DNA from: Miltochrista miniata
Taxonomy: Eukaryota; Arthropoda; Insecta; Lepidoptera; Erebidae
Reading direction: 5' to 3'
Length of the DNA stretch: 64,000 nucleotides
Assembly (NCBI GenBank): GCA_933228765.1
Contig: OW121760.1
Coordinates: 26,226,314-26,290,313, forward strand
Part shown: piece by piece, positions 53,880 through 63,900 of the stretch
Layout of the letters: each line of letters starts with the position of its first letter
Position numbering within the stretch: the first letter of the stretch is position 1
Made by a program: the position numbers and the translations under genes
The notes under the pieces: generated by a model
What the model was told of the DNA's origin: nothing
Seen by the model: the letters and a program-made list of their open reading frames with translations, nothing else
Databases searched by the model: none

Positions 53880-54830
53880 CACCAAAAGCGTGTTAGGGGC
53901 ACCTGTGCTGCGACTTAAAAAGCACCAACCCCGAACCCGACGGCATTCCAAGTCATGCATGGGACCTGATGGCTCTCGAAGAATTTGGGTCTTGACTGAT
54001 AGGGCTCTGATGCTGATGCGCTAAGCATAGCTCGAAAAAGGTCAGGGTGTAGCATATTATTGCAGAGCGCCTTGTTGGGCACTTCACACGAGTGGTGTCG
54101 CACTTGACGGATAGCCAGATTAGTTTCCTTTGGGGCGCTCCATCGTGGACACGATCATTCGTGTCTGGGGTCTGACAGAAGAAGCGATATTGCGGGAAAG
54201 GTGGTGACGGCGGTGTCTGTTGACATCGCCATAGCTTTCAACCCCTTTCCCTGAAGCTGCGTTAAAGAGGCACCCATTTATCATTATTGAGTGCTTTTCT
54301 ACTTACGTCGGCGTTTCGAGGCCCATCTCTTCGGGACATGAATAAGCTACCGGCTAAGGTAAGGGGTATCGTGCGTAATTTTGGAGGAATCGGTCCACTT
54401 CTGTAGAACCGCGGTGATGGTGCTACTCGGTCATTTGCTCGAAGGGTTCGACGTAACGTACTACGCTGATGACACCCACGTTACCACGTGAAAATCTACT
54501 CACCGAGACGTGGCCCTAAAGGGAGTTGCTCGAGTTCTGGGTCGAAGATGGCGACTGGTTCTGAAGGTAGTTTCTTACAAAATTCAGGTACTGTGTTTTC
54601 ACAGACCTCGGGAGGAGTCACCCACGGAATCCAGCATACAAGTAGGGGGAATTAGCGTCGATATCTAGCCCTCTATAAAGTATCTTGGAGTCGTACTCGA
54701 TAGCGGGTTGAACTTCGAATACCATTTCCGAGACATGATTCAAAACTGAGGAGGGGCGACGACTGCACTCTCGCGGTGGTTGACAAACATTAGGGAACAC
54801 AATGCGTCCTGCACACTGTCAGGAAATCAT
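53880..54830 (+). pseudogene. Degenerate R1-like LINE reverse transcriptase
   Basis: Fragments in several plus-strand frames: KAPTPNPTAFQVM; GRSIVDTIIRVW at 54133-54168; and YYADDTHVTT with the catalytic YADD at 54459-54473. The order and motifs are those of R1/Jockey-type reverse transcriptases. Many stops and frameshifts show an old copy. No endonuclease domain is recognisable upstream. Confidence 0.65.
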
Positions 54831-55014
54831 GGAGACATGAAAGGAGCAGACTGAGCAACCAAGGTGGGAACTGCTGCAATCGGGGCAAACCAGACTTTAT
54901 GCATGATGTCCATACATAAGTAGGCCCAAAACAGCATAAGAACAGAACCTCCAAAAACGCGGATTAGCACCATTCTAGCTGAGTGCTGAGCCGCGGTGAT
55001 GAGCTCGTCTACAA

Positions 55015-55072
55015 GGGTTCCTGAAACTTCCTTCCGAGGAGTTACCCGGGGCAGCCGCCTATACATTAATAG
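55015..55072 (+). repeat. Family E SINE scrap
   Basis: CTTCCTTCCGAGGAGTTACC followed by CGGGGCAGCCG: the middle of the family E SINE. Confidence 0.4.
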
Positions 55073-55525
55073 GTAGGATCAAGAAAATATTTAGATTTTC
55101 ACAGGAAAAATATAAAATTGCAGAAGTTATGTGAGATAAGTAGTAGGTAATGTAGTATATAAATTACCCCTAAAAGGCTCGAAAAATGAGTTAAGGTAAG
55201 GGACACGTTGTATAAAATTACCGATTTGAGGTCTAAGGTAAGGGTCAAAATTATTTTGTATGATGAGTTACTTTACTTGTTTGAGAAGAATAAAATCTAA
55301 GTGGCCCTTAAATCATTTTTTTCGTTATAAATAGTTTTAGACAGTCCTAAAATTTGTACTGTAAAGGACATTTTTTTAACGATAGAGACATTTTGAGTAT
55401 ACCAATCGATAGAGCTCGAAATTCTGAATCCAATGATATATATATATAACTCATTTTCGCCAAAATGTCCCTTACGTTAATTGATACTTCTTGTGTCGAA
55501 TTATGGCAATATACATCATATATTG

Positions 55526-56459
55526 AATTGAATTTTAGAACATAGGCGCCACATCAGTGATGTTTGTTATTTAGCAGACATTGCTGGTGGCAGAGTGAGG
55601 AGTGGTGAGCTGTTGGGTGGTATAGGTTTAAGAACAAATATGCTTGGACTCCGCCAGAGACCTCTGCTTAATGTACCATTCGCTAAAAGTAACTATAGGC
55701 GTAATTCTTTTTTCTTGGGAAGTGCATCCTATTTTAACGATCTTCCATCTTCATTACACTTTGATCTATTCTGCGCTCGGGCATGTACGATAAGAAGAAT
55801 CATGGCGAAAGATTTCTTTGATAATGATGTGGATCATTATGTTTAAGTCATATTAAGTGTTTCTCAGCGTCAGTCTGTAACCTAACGCAAATCAATTATT
55901 TAGTGTTTGTACTTAAATATGTATTTACAGCTTTCTTTCGTATAAAGTTTCTAAGGTTGCACATTTTATTCTATTTTACATTATTAATGTGTTTAGTATT
56001 TCATTATCGTAGCTGTAATTTAAAAAAAAATAATATAAATATTAAAATTTATGCGCACAACACAAACAAGGATGAAGGATGACAATGTTGCCTTGACAGT
56101 TGTGTGTTGACGATTGACATGAGCCAAACAAATCATAGCTATTTTAGTATTTTTTTTTTCACCGTTTGCTATAATTTAGCTTGGTTAGTGGGATGGACAC
56201 AGACGCATTTATTCTTTATTATGTTTATATACTTATTGTGAGAAGTTTATTATGTATTGAAGTGTTATTTATTTATTTTGTTCATTATTACGCTCATTTA
56301 AATTTGTAGTTATATAATATAATATTGTAGCAATATTTGTATTGTATAGTTATATTTATATATGGAGGCTTGTTATTAGCAATATTGTAATCTATTTGTT
56401 TTATCTAGTTTTATATTAGTCTGTAAGCCTTCTACAAAAGTAATAAAAAAAAAAAAAAA
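55526..56459 (+). pseudogene. LINE 3' end with poly(A), inserted in family F repeat (1 of 3)
   Basis: The frame 55535-55843 reads RRHISDVCYLADIAGG, then RQRPLLNVPFAKSNYRRNSF and SASYFNDLPS. This is a LINE C-terminal signature (R..F.F..A...Y...P). A long AT-rich 3' UTR ends at an A15 run (about 56443-56458). It is 5'-truncated with an open frame, thus fairly recent. Confidence 0.65.
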
Positions 56460-56485
56460 TTGTTTTCAGATTTATCATTCTCTTA

Positions 56486-57325
56486 GTTTACGCCGATGAT
56501 ACCACTCTTCTGGCTACATCAAGAAAGGACTTGGAGGAGCTCTAGACTCGCCTGGAAAATACTGGTCTCCAATTCGGTCTTGCCTTGAATAGAGACAAGA
56601 CAAAGGTAATGGTAGTGGATCGAGCAGAGAAAAATGGTACATTTGAACGCATAGCCAACTGCGAAGTAGTGAAAAGATATATCTACCTCGGTTCCACTAT
56701 CTCGAACGCTGGAGGATGTGAGGATGAGATCAAGCGTCGATGCGCGATCACTAGATCGGCGGTGGAGCGACTGGGAAGAATTTGGAAAGACAGAAGGATA
56801 ACGAAGAACACAAAAGTCCGCTTAATCAAATGCCTAGTCTTTCCGATCTTTCTGTACGGAGCCGAAGCCTGGTCGCTTAGATTGCAGGATCGTCGAAAAA
56901 TTGATGCCCTGGAGATGTGGGGCTGGAGACGTCTTTTAAAAAATACCTTGGACTGCCTTCCACGCCAACAATTCCATCCTCAAGGAGCTTCATATAAGGG
57001 ATAGATTATCGTCGATTGTTCAGATGCGAATACTGAAGTTGTTTGGGCACATCTCTAGAAACGTGGACTCAATGGAGAGACTAGTGAACAGGGCCGTGTG
57101 GAGGGCACAAGGTCACGGGGTAAGTCCCCTACCCGCTGGATGGATCTTGTCAGAACTGCTACTCAGTCGACCGCAGTACAATGCTCTCGCAGTGCCGAAC
57201 ATCGCAAAAAGTGGAGGGACATTGTAAGATGTGCAACAGCCCCGAAAGAGGATGGCGACGGCGAATCGCAATCCTGCTCATCAGTAGCCACGACCACTCT
57301 GACAAGAGTGACCGACTGAGAAGAA
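56486..57325 (+). pseudogene. RTE-like LINE fragment with YADD, inserted in family F repeat (2 of 3)
   Basis: Begins at VYADDTTLLATSRKDLEEL with an in-frame stop after EEL. It continues as RYIYLGSTISNAGGCEDEIK, FPIFLYGAEAWSL and DALEMWGWRRLL, then after frameshifts as MRILKLFGHISRNVDSMERL and EGTRSRGKSPTRWMDLVRTA. This is the second half of an RTE-like endonuclease-reverse transcriptase. It has at least one stop and two frameshifts. Confidence 0.75.
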
Positions 57326-57555
57326 GTTTAGAAGTTAGAGGGGGGGAGAGACATTTTTCCACTTTGGAAGTGTCTCTTGCACAAACTATTCACTTTAGAA
57401 AAAAATATGTTAGAAACCTCAATAGCATTTTTGAAGACCTATCTATAGTTACCCCACACGTATGGGTTTGATGAAAAAAAAATTGAGTTTCAGTTCTGAG
57501 TATGGGGACCCCCAAAATTTACTGTTTTTTTTGGTTTTAAGTATATGAAAATCTT

Positions 57556-58001
57556 ATTATTATTATTATTGATTAATAGACGAGCAGCTACTACCTGATG
57601 TGTCTATATCACAGTGTTGGAAAAGTCACTACACTTAATTGTTTCTTAAATTACACAGTTTATTTGTCCGTAACCAGAGGTCTAGTTTATTCTTAAACCC
57701 GTTCACTGAGGCTGCTGTTACAATGTCATCGGGCAGTCTGTTCCAGTTGTGAACTACCCGGTTGCCAAGGAAGTGCTGTGCAGTATTCGTATTTGATGGT
57801 GAGCGAACTATTCTTAGGCTATGTCTTCGGGATGACTTTACAGGCACTCTCAATGTATAAATGTTGTGGATGTCTGGTAAGTTATACCTACGGGAAATGA
57901 TCTTGTAAGTCTCAATAAGGTCACCTCGAAGGCGTCTCTCTTTCAGGGTGGTAAGGCGTAACGCTTGTAATCGCAAGGGGTACTCTTTACGGCGCATTAT
58001 C
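57556..58001 (-). pseudogene. CR1-like LINE 3' fragment, inserted in family F repeat (3 of 3)
   Basis: The minus-strand frame reads MRRKEYPLRLQALRL, TLKERRLRGDLIETYKIISR, HFLGNRVVHNWNRLPDDIV and NGFKNKLDLWLRTN. This is the typical C-terminus of CR1/L2-group LINEs. The 3' UTR ends with an (AAT)n repeat at 57556-57575, as in that group. The first eight codons of the open frame (MYSANRIK, above 58001) belong to the host repeat, not the LINE. Confidence 0.75.
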
Positions 58002-58524
58002 TTAATGCGGTTCGCAGAATACATCTAGTTACCAAGTTTCAATAGCATAGGCCTTATAGTTTCGGAGAAAAGTGGCTGTGACATACGGACGGATAGACAG
58101 ACAGACATGACGAATCTATAAGGGTTACGTTTTTGCCATTTGGCTACGGAACCCTAAAACGAAGAGTTACATTCAAGTTTGATTTTTAACTGTACTGTAG
58201 TAAGTGCAACCATCTCAGTGAAAGTCGCTTTATCGGGATCTTGTCCATTAGTTTTTGGCAAGTATAGGTGAAATGTGGGCGTATACTGCGCCTCTGCATA
58301 CCACAGTATTGTAAGGTATAAGTTTTTAGATGATGCACACAGCTCCGCCCGCTTATAATTTCGTTAACGTTTCCGCTTTCCATAGAATGTTAACCCTGAG
58401 ATGAAAAGTATGTGTTATTCCAGATTATAATCTATAGGTACTTGTTTATCTCGGATCTCGTTTGGGCATTGTTGCGTAACGTAGAGATCTACGTTCTCAA
58501 ATTTTCGCATTTATAATGTGAGAT

Positions 58525-59110
58525 ACTTCAACTTATGGCTACTAGATGGCAGCACTGTGACCACCCTGTTATCGCTAGACCATAACATCAATATCAAAAC
58601 TGTTTATCGCCTATTTGTAAACTATACTTCTCTGCTATAATTAAATAGAAAGACGTTAAAAAATCATTCAAATGAAAATAAAAGATGCTTAATATTGCCA
58701 TAAATTAATGAGCCGTAACTCATAGCCCTGCATCACACTATTAAAGTTTTCACACTGTGGGGTTTATATGCTACTGCATGGTAAGTAACTTTCGGGGAGT
58801 CAGTTCCTACATTGATAAATGACTGCAATCAATAAATTTGAGGCACTCACGAATCAGTGCAGTCATACGCAACTTGATCACCTATGCAGGTTGCTCCCGA
58901 AGCGTTTACGGCGGCCACGGCGCGCGGGGCGGAGCAATCAGTAGACGGGTTTAGATTCTTAGTGCCACCTGTAGCGTAGGAACCTTGCGGCCCACAGGGT
59001 TCGAAAATGTCTGAACGGCCCAAGGTTGTGTAGGTACCTTGACTTCCCTTTTTGTACTTTCTTAACATTTTCATTTCCGTTAAAACCTAGATCAAACTAA
59101 CACTAATGTT
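58525..59110 (-). repeat. Duplicated unit, copy D, with exon-like part and intron-like flank
   Basis: 58533-58850 (TTATGGCTACTAGATGGCAG ... CATTGATAAATGACTGCAAT) matches copy C's flank (48190-48500) base for base over long runs. The exon-like part follows on the minus strand (next entry). This is the least damaged of four units. Confidence 0.65.
58851..59074 (-). CDS. Candidate exon (copy D), Cys-containing, unknown protein
   Basis: The minus-strand frame is open for 75 codons: MKMLRKYKKGSQGTYTTLG, EPCGPQGSYATGGTKNLNPS, AVNASGATCIGDQVAYDC, TDS. It ends at a strong donor-like GTGAGT (58845-58850), and the stop is created only by reading into it. Four Cys are spaced C-x19-C-x15-C-x8-C, suggesting a small disulphide-bonded, possibly secreted, domain. 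I recognise no family. Three related copies (A, B, C) are broken, so D could be the last functional exon, or another pseudogene. No clear acceptor or neighbouring exon is identified. Confidence 0.35.
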
Positions 59111-59159
59111 CAACTCTACCACAACAACAAAATAATATATTTTTTCAACTCAACTACTA

Positions 59160-59372
59160 CTGCTCGTTCGCTCTAACTTTGCCGCTGGGCTCCATACTAA
59201 AGTCGATTTTTTAATTAGACGAAGTAAATTGACAGCACTAATGTCACTTCTTCATACAATGTTGCTTATTTTCTATGACGAAGTGACATTAGCTACTGTC
59301 AATTTACTTCGTCTAATTAACAATTCGGGTATACGGCTCTACGCCAGCGGCAAAGTTAGAGCGAACGGGTAG
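59160..59372. mobile_element. TA-flanked MITE (family of 20774-20987)
   Basis: Ends CTGCTCGTTCGCTCTAACTT and a right end whose complement is CTACCCGTTCGCTCTAAC; TA on both sides. Inner inverted pair TTAGACGAAGTAAATTGACA / complement. About 90% like the 20.8-kb copy but in the other orientation. Confidence 0.75.
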
Positions 59373-59654
59373 TAGGTACTACACATTTGAAATGGTACTT
59401 GGCATAATCTGATCTTTTTTAATAAAAGAAAGTTTTATGATACTTTTGATCCCGATATTTCGCACAGTTTTTTTTTTGAGAGCGGAGATAAGTGACGAAA
59501 TGCTTTTCAGTTCAAATTTTTCAACACGTTGTTCAATACTTAGATTTTTTTGGTGTTTAAAAGAAAGAACTTTGTGGATTTGTAGTAAACAATTTAAGGT
59601 TTTTTGTTATTCAGAAAGTAACACCTTCAAGCTAACAAATTCAAAGCGTTTGCT

Positions 59655-60302
59655 ATTTAGGGTTCCGTAGCCGAATGGCAAAAAACGGAACCCTTATAGA
59701 TTCGTCATGTCTGTCTGTCTGTCTGTCCGTATGTCACAGTCATTTTCTCCGAAATCATAAGGCCTTTGCTGTTGAAACTTGGTAAGTAGATCTATTCTGT
59801 GAACCGCATCAAGCTATTTATATAAAACTAAAAAAAGCAGTAAATTTTGGGGGTCTCCATACTCAGAACTGAAACACAATTTTTTTTTTCATAAACCCAT
59901 ACATGTGGGTTATCTATAGATAAGTCTTTAAAAATGTTGTTGAGGTTCCTAACACCGTTTTTTGTAAAGTGAATAATTTGCGCAAGAGACACTTCCAAAG
60001 TGGAAAAATGAGTGCCCCCCCGCCCCCTTCTAACTTCTAAATTAAGAGAATGATAAATCTAAAAAAAATATATGATGTACATTGGCATAAAAACTACAAC
60101 GAAAATTGTTTTAAACGAGATCGAGTTGGTAGTTTTTTTTAATGCGTTATAAACCGCAATTTTCAGCAAGAAAAATCACTACCACTGCAAACGCGTTAAA
60201 ACACATCAATCAAAGTTTCAGAGAACTACAAGAACTTTAATATAATATTACTTGCTGCTATGGAACCCTTCATGGGCGAGTCCAACTGGCTCCTGGCCGG
60301 TT
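59655..60302 (+). repeat. Uninterrupted family F repeat
   Basis: Runs from AGGGTTCCGTAGCCGAATGG through (GTCT)n, GTAAATTTTGGGGGTCTCC, 'GACACTTCCAAAGTGG', 'GAGAATGATAAATCT' and 'AAACGAGATCGAGTTGG' to TGGCCGGTTTTTT. It is the reference for the split copy at 55445-58160. The LINE tail starts immediately after it. Confidence 0.7.
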
Positions 60303-60686
60303 TTTTTTATTTAATTTTATTTATTTATTTATTTAATAGTTTATGTACACACATTAAAATACACAGAGATAATAGTTAGGAGAAAAAGAGTACAATGGCG
60401 CTGCTTATTTCTATTAGAAATCTCTTCCAGCAGGCCGGCGAGAGGAGAATGACATGAAACAATAGAGAAAGGCAGAAGTGTGAGAGAGAACTAGATAGAA
60501 AATGCTTACACATACTTTTATACAAATACGTAAATATACATACATATATACAAAACAAATAACAATTATATACATATAATAAATAGGTACCTAAATACAT
60601 GTGTGTGTTGATGTAGATAATATAGATACAACCATTATAAAGGTATGATGAAAATAGATAAAATGGATAGTAGTTGATCTCAGAAG
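60303..60686 (-). repeat. 3' UTR of the large LINE
   Basis: From the stop at 60687 down to the (AAAT)n tail next to family F. Shared with the short copies at 6335-6500 and 13800-13980, which identifies this as a retroelement 3' end. Confidence 0.7.
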
Positions 60687-62201
60687 TTAACTGTTAGAGA
60701 GATAATATTCGCGAACTTTGTTTTTAAACATCGCAACCGTTTTAATATTTCTGATGTTTGGTGGCAGAGAGTTCCACAGCCTAACCGCATGAACTGTGAA
60801 GGAATAGGAATAGAAGTCAGATTTGTGGGGTGGGATTTTAAGGATGGAACGAAGGTGTGTCCTACAAGGAGCATCAGGAGAACGTGCGAATGAGAACCGC
60901 TCCTTTAGGTAGGACGGGGATTTTGGGTTGTACAGAATATTGAAGAGGAGACAGAGTACCCGAGTGTTTCTGTGAAGACGGATTGGGAGCCACTTGAGTT
61001 CTCTGCGAAAATGAGAAACATGGTCATACTTTCTGAGGTTGAAAATAAATCGAATGCATAAATTTTGCAGCCTCTCAAGTTTGTCTAACAGCTCCTCTGT
61101 GGCATCTACATAGCAAGCATCAGCGTAGTCTATAATGGGCTGAATAAGAGTCCGGGCAAGAGAGATCTTAATCTTCAATGGGAGGAAAGTCTGAAGGCAT
61201 TTCAAAGAGTGAAAGGTAAAGTGTACCTTTTTACTGACCTCACTGACCTGAGTACGCCAAGATAAACTATCATCCATGATTAGTCCCAGATTTTTAACTT
61301 TATCCGAATAGGAGATAACAGTCCCATCCAACAGTATAGGCGGTAGCGCCGCTACGTCAAGCCTACTCCGCATATGTCTACTGCCTATTATTATGGCTTG
61401 TGATTTTTTAGGGTTAATACGTAAACCCACCGACCTGGCCCAGTTGGATATGAATGCCAAGTCCTGGTTCATGGACGCTACACCAGCTGGGGCATCACAC
61501 GCTCTAAAATGATGATAAATCTGTAAGTCGTCAGCATAGAGATGGAAGTTAGTAGAGATTAAACTCGAGACAGAGTTAATGAAGATAGAGAACAAAAGAG
61601 GAGAGAGGACACCACCCTGAGGTACGCCCGCAACGAGTTGGCACCAGTCCGATGACTTGTGATCCAAATGAACGCATTGCGAGCGCCCTCGAAGATAGGA
61701 ATCGAACCAAGATAAAGATGAAGGAGAAATGTTGATAGACCTCAGTGTACCCAGCAACATGTCGAAATCGACTGAATTGAAAGCACTACTGAAGTCCAGC
61801 AAAGTTAACAAAGTGAGTTCTTTCTTCTCCATAGCTAAACGAATATCATCAGTTACTTTAATGAGGGCTGTAACGGTACTATGTCCCGCACGAAAACCCG
61901 ATTGAGATGAGCTGAGAAGATTGTTGGTGGAAAGGAAAGAGGAAAGCTGCTTATGGACGATATGCTCAAGAACTTTAGATAGGTACGGAAGAATGGAAAT
62001 AGGACGAAAGTCATTAAACACAGAAGGTTTAGAGGTTTTCGGCAAAGGGATAACATATGCCCACTTCCAGGAATCAGGGAAGGACCCGGAGGAAAGAGAG
62101 TAATTAAAAATGTGCGTTAAAACAGGGATGATAGCAGGGAGTATACTCCCTGCTATCATCCCTGTTTTAACGCACATTTTTACGCAACAATATATGCTCA
62201 A
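60687..62201 (-). CDS. LINE reverse transcriptase half-ORF, 504 codons
   Basis: Target-primed reverse transcriptase of a non-LTR retrotransposon. Visible motifs: FRPISILPYLSKVLE (65-79), SQSGFRAGHST (99-109), the first catalytic Asp in LLDFSSAFNSVD (D136), GVPQGGVLSPLLFSIFIN (192-209) and YADD (222-225). The C-terminus is typical (RLQNLCIRFIFNLRKYDHV, AVRLWNSLPPNIRN). There is no internal stop. The first ~18 codons come from an inverted insertion, not from the element. The original start lay in the endonuclease half. Clade: CR1/Jockey group, not resolved further. Confidence 0.9.
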   Translation of the reverse strand: MSIYCCVKMCVKTGMIAGSILPAIIPVLTHIFNYSLSSGSFPDSWKWAYVIPLPKTSKPSVFNDFRPISILPYLSKVLEHIVHKQLSSFLSTNNLLSSSQSGFRAGHSTVTALIKVTDDIRLAMEKKELTLLTLLDFSSAFNSVDFDMLLGTLRSINISPSSLSWFDSYLRGRSQCVHLDHKSSDWCQLVAGVPQGGVLSPLLFSIFINSVSSLISTNFHLYADDLQIYHHFRACDAPAGVASMNQDLAFISNWARSVGLRINPKKSQAIIIGSRHMRSRLDVAALPPILLDGTVISYSDKVKNLGLIMDDSLSWRTQVSEVSKKVHFTFHSLKCLQTFLPLKIKISLARTLIQPIIDYADACYVDATEELLDKLERLQNLCIRFIFNLRKYDHVSHFRRELKWLPIRLHRNTRVLCLLFNILYNPKSPSYLKERFSFARSPDAPCRTHLRSILKIPPHKSDFYSYSFTVHAVRLWNSLPPNIRNIKTVAMFKNKVREYYLSNS

Positions 62202-62246
62202 GGATGATCCTACCTATAGGTAGGATCATCCTTGAGCATATATTGT
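62105..62246. repeat. Double fold-back that breaks the LINE (73-bp insertion)
   Basis: Palindrome 1 (62105-62182) has 37-bp perfect arms and loop TATA. A CGCA spacer follows. Palindrome 2 (62187-62246) has perfect arms with TATA at its centre. Removing 62146-62218 (73 bp) leaves one TATA between the two outer arms. It also merges the two half-ORFs: 63702 to 60687 minus 73 is 2943 bp, exactly 981 codons. So the insertion consists of inverted copies of both sides of one junction. Confidence 0.9.
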
Positions 62247-63702
62247 CGTTACCAGTAGCAGTTGAAGAAATAGAAAGAAGAGATTTCCTAACATCAGTTA
62301 TAGATACAAGTTTAAAGTTAAATTGAGAGATCTGTGGAACAGGCTTAGACGAGAGGGCCAACAGTAACTTGTTTTTAGTAACTGTATCCAAGGAATATGG
62401 CATTACTGCAAAATGTTTATTCAACCCGTCTATATCTATGTCACTGACATCAGACACAGATGCTTTACCTATTCCGACAGACTTAAGAAATCTCCAGGTA
62501 TCAGAGGAGCTACGACCAGAGAGAGATTTATGGAAATGGTGCCTCTTAGCATCTCTACACATCCGACTACAGCGGTTTCGTAGCGACTTAAATAATAATA
62601 GGTTTTGCTCTGACGGGCAATGCTTATAGCGCCTTTTAGCTTTGTCCCTGCGTGCCATTAGATATTTAATATTGTCATTAAGCCATGGCGCAGGGTTATG
62701 TTTGATCTTAACTTTCCTGACCGGAGCATGTCGGTCAAATAACAAAGACATTTTACTGTTAAAAATAGTGACCATTTCATTAATGTCATTTGAATCGAAC
62801 ACCGGCGTCCAATCAATGTGATCAACGTCCCCTTGCAAAGCCTCCAGATCCATGCCCTTGAAGTTGCGAAGAAGACGGGTTTGTACCACGCGTTTTGGAG
62901 GACGAATACGATAGGATAAGTATATGAGGTCGTGATAAGAAAAGGGAGCAGTAAACTGACCATAAGTGTCAACATCATCAGGGGATGAAACAATGATCAG
63001 GTCGATTAGAGAGGGAGTGCAGTTGGGAAAGTGATGAGTGGTTGAGAGAGGTAAAGTAGTAAGATTATATGAAGATAGAATAGACAAAAGCTTACGAGCT
63101 GGGGTCTCATTTTTTAGTAAACAGTTGTTAAAATCGCCCATCAAGACTACGTGATTATAGGAAGGAGAAATATTATCTAAGAGATTTTCCAGAGTGTTAT
63201 GATAGGCAATGTTTTCATTGGGATTATAAAATATTCCAAGAAGAACTTTGGTATGTAACAGAGAAATTTCGAGAAATAAATGTTCAGCAGATTCAGAATA
63301 AGGAGAAGGGGATGCACTGAGAATTTTAAAAGGAATGTTAGCGCGAAGATAGATTGCTACACCGCCACATCTCCTATCCGTTCTGTCATTGCGGATCAAA
63401 ACAAAACCGGGAAGGGGGAACTGTGTTGATAATAGTGAAGGTTTTAAAAAGGATTCAGATATGAGAACAGCATCAAGAGGTAAGTTGCTAAAAGATGCCA
63501 GAACGTCGGAATAATGACCAGAAACACTTTGAGCATTAATATGAACTAGGTTAAGGTTCTTGGGATAATGGGTAAATGTAGAGGACAGCTGGTCATGCAA
63601 GGTTAGAGCTGTAGAGGAATTATTATTGTCATCCGCGCTGAGAAAACTCTCTGAAGATGAGGAACAAGAGAAATAACTATCGTTAATGAGATCAGTGTCC
63701 AT
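62167..63702 (-). CDS. LINE APE-type endonuclease half-ORF, 511 codons
   Basis: N-terminal half of the same retrotransposon protein. After a Ser-rich start (MDTDLINDSYFSCSSSSESF) the apurinic-endonuclease-like domain follows: VHINAQSV (N56), LISESF (E83), GGVAIYLR (113-120), VVLMGDFNN (D190, N192), SLIDLIIVSS (D234) and SYHDLIYLSY (H257). The later part is the linker to the reverse transcriptase (WRFLKSVGIG, STATGNDNICSRMILPI). From about residue 487 the frame runs into the inverted insertion and ends 25 codons later. No separate ORF1 is visible upstream. Confidence 0.9.
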   Translation of the reverse strand: MDTDLINDSYFSCSSSSESFLSADDNNNSSTALTLHDQLSSTFTHYPKNLNLVHINAQSVSGHYSDVLASFSNLPLDAVLISESFLKPSLLSTQFPLPGFVLIRNDRTDRRCGGVAIYLRANIPFKILSASPSPYSESAEHLFLEISLLHTKVLLGIFYNPNENIAYHNTLENLLDNISPSYNHVVLMGDFNNCLLKNETPARKLLSILSSYNLTTLPLSTTHHFPNCTPSLIDLIIVSSPDDVDTYGQFTAPFSYHDLIYLSYRIRPPKRVVQTRLLRNFKGMDLEALQGDVDHIDWTPVFDSNDINEMVTIFNSKMSLLFDRHAPVRKVKIKHNPAPWLNDNIKYLMARRDKAKRRYKHCPSEQNLLLFKSLRNRCSRMCRDAKRHHFHKSLSGRSSSDTWRFLKSVGIGKASVSDVSDIDIDGLNKHFAVMPYSLDTVTKNKLLLALSSKPVPQISQFNFKLVSITDVRKSLLSISSTATGNDNICSRMILPIGRIILEHILLRKNVR

Positions 63703-63900
63703 TATATTAAATATATAAATATAAAATATAGATTGATTTCACTAAATATTTATACTACACAGATACTAATAACTAATAATAACAATCAATTCACAAAAGA
63801 GTTACCTGCTCGCTGACTTAGTGGTAGAAATTTTTACAGGTGGAAGAAATAAAGGTAGGGGTCGTGTACAGGATGCGTCATTAAAAAAAAAAAAAAAAAA
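63703..63900 (-). promoter_or_regulatory. Presumed 5' UTR of the LINE; A-run at its far end
   Basis: About 180 bp between the ATG (63702) and a run of A on the plus strand (63882-63900). Non-coding and AT-rich. The exact 5' end and target duplication cannot be fixed. Confidence 0.4.

Larger units (their letters stand above)
55445..58160 (-). repeat. Long family F repeat, minus, split by three LINE fragments
   Basis: Pieces of the repeat seen whole at 59655-60302 appear here in reverse and in order: 55445-55525 (ATTGATACTTCTTGTGTCGA, ATACATCATATA), 56461-56485 (AGATTTATCATTCTCTTA), 57326-57555 (TTTAGAAGTTAGAGGGGGGG, ATTTTTCCACTTTGGAAGTG, AAAATTTACTGTT) and 58002-58160 (ATGCGGTTCGCAGAATACAT, CTACGGAACCCTAAAA). 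The gaps are filled exactly by LINE fragments. Confidence 0.7.

Noticed and set aside
61921..62629. Plus-strand ORFs of 60 and 86 codons inside the LINE
   Set aside because: Antisense shadows of the endonuclease and reverse-transcriptase frames.
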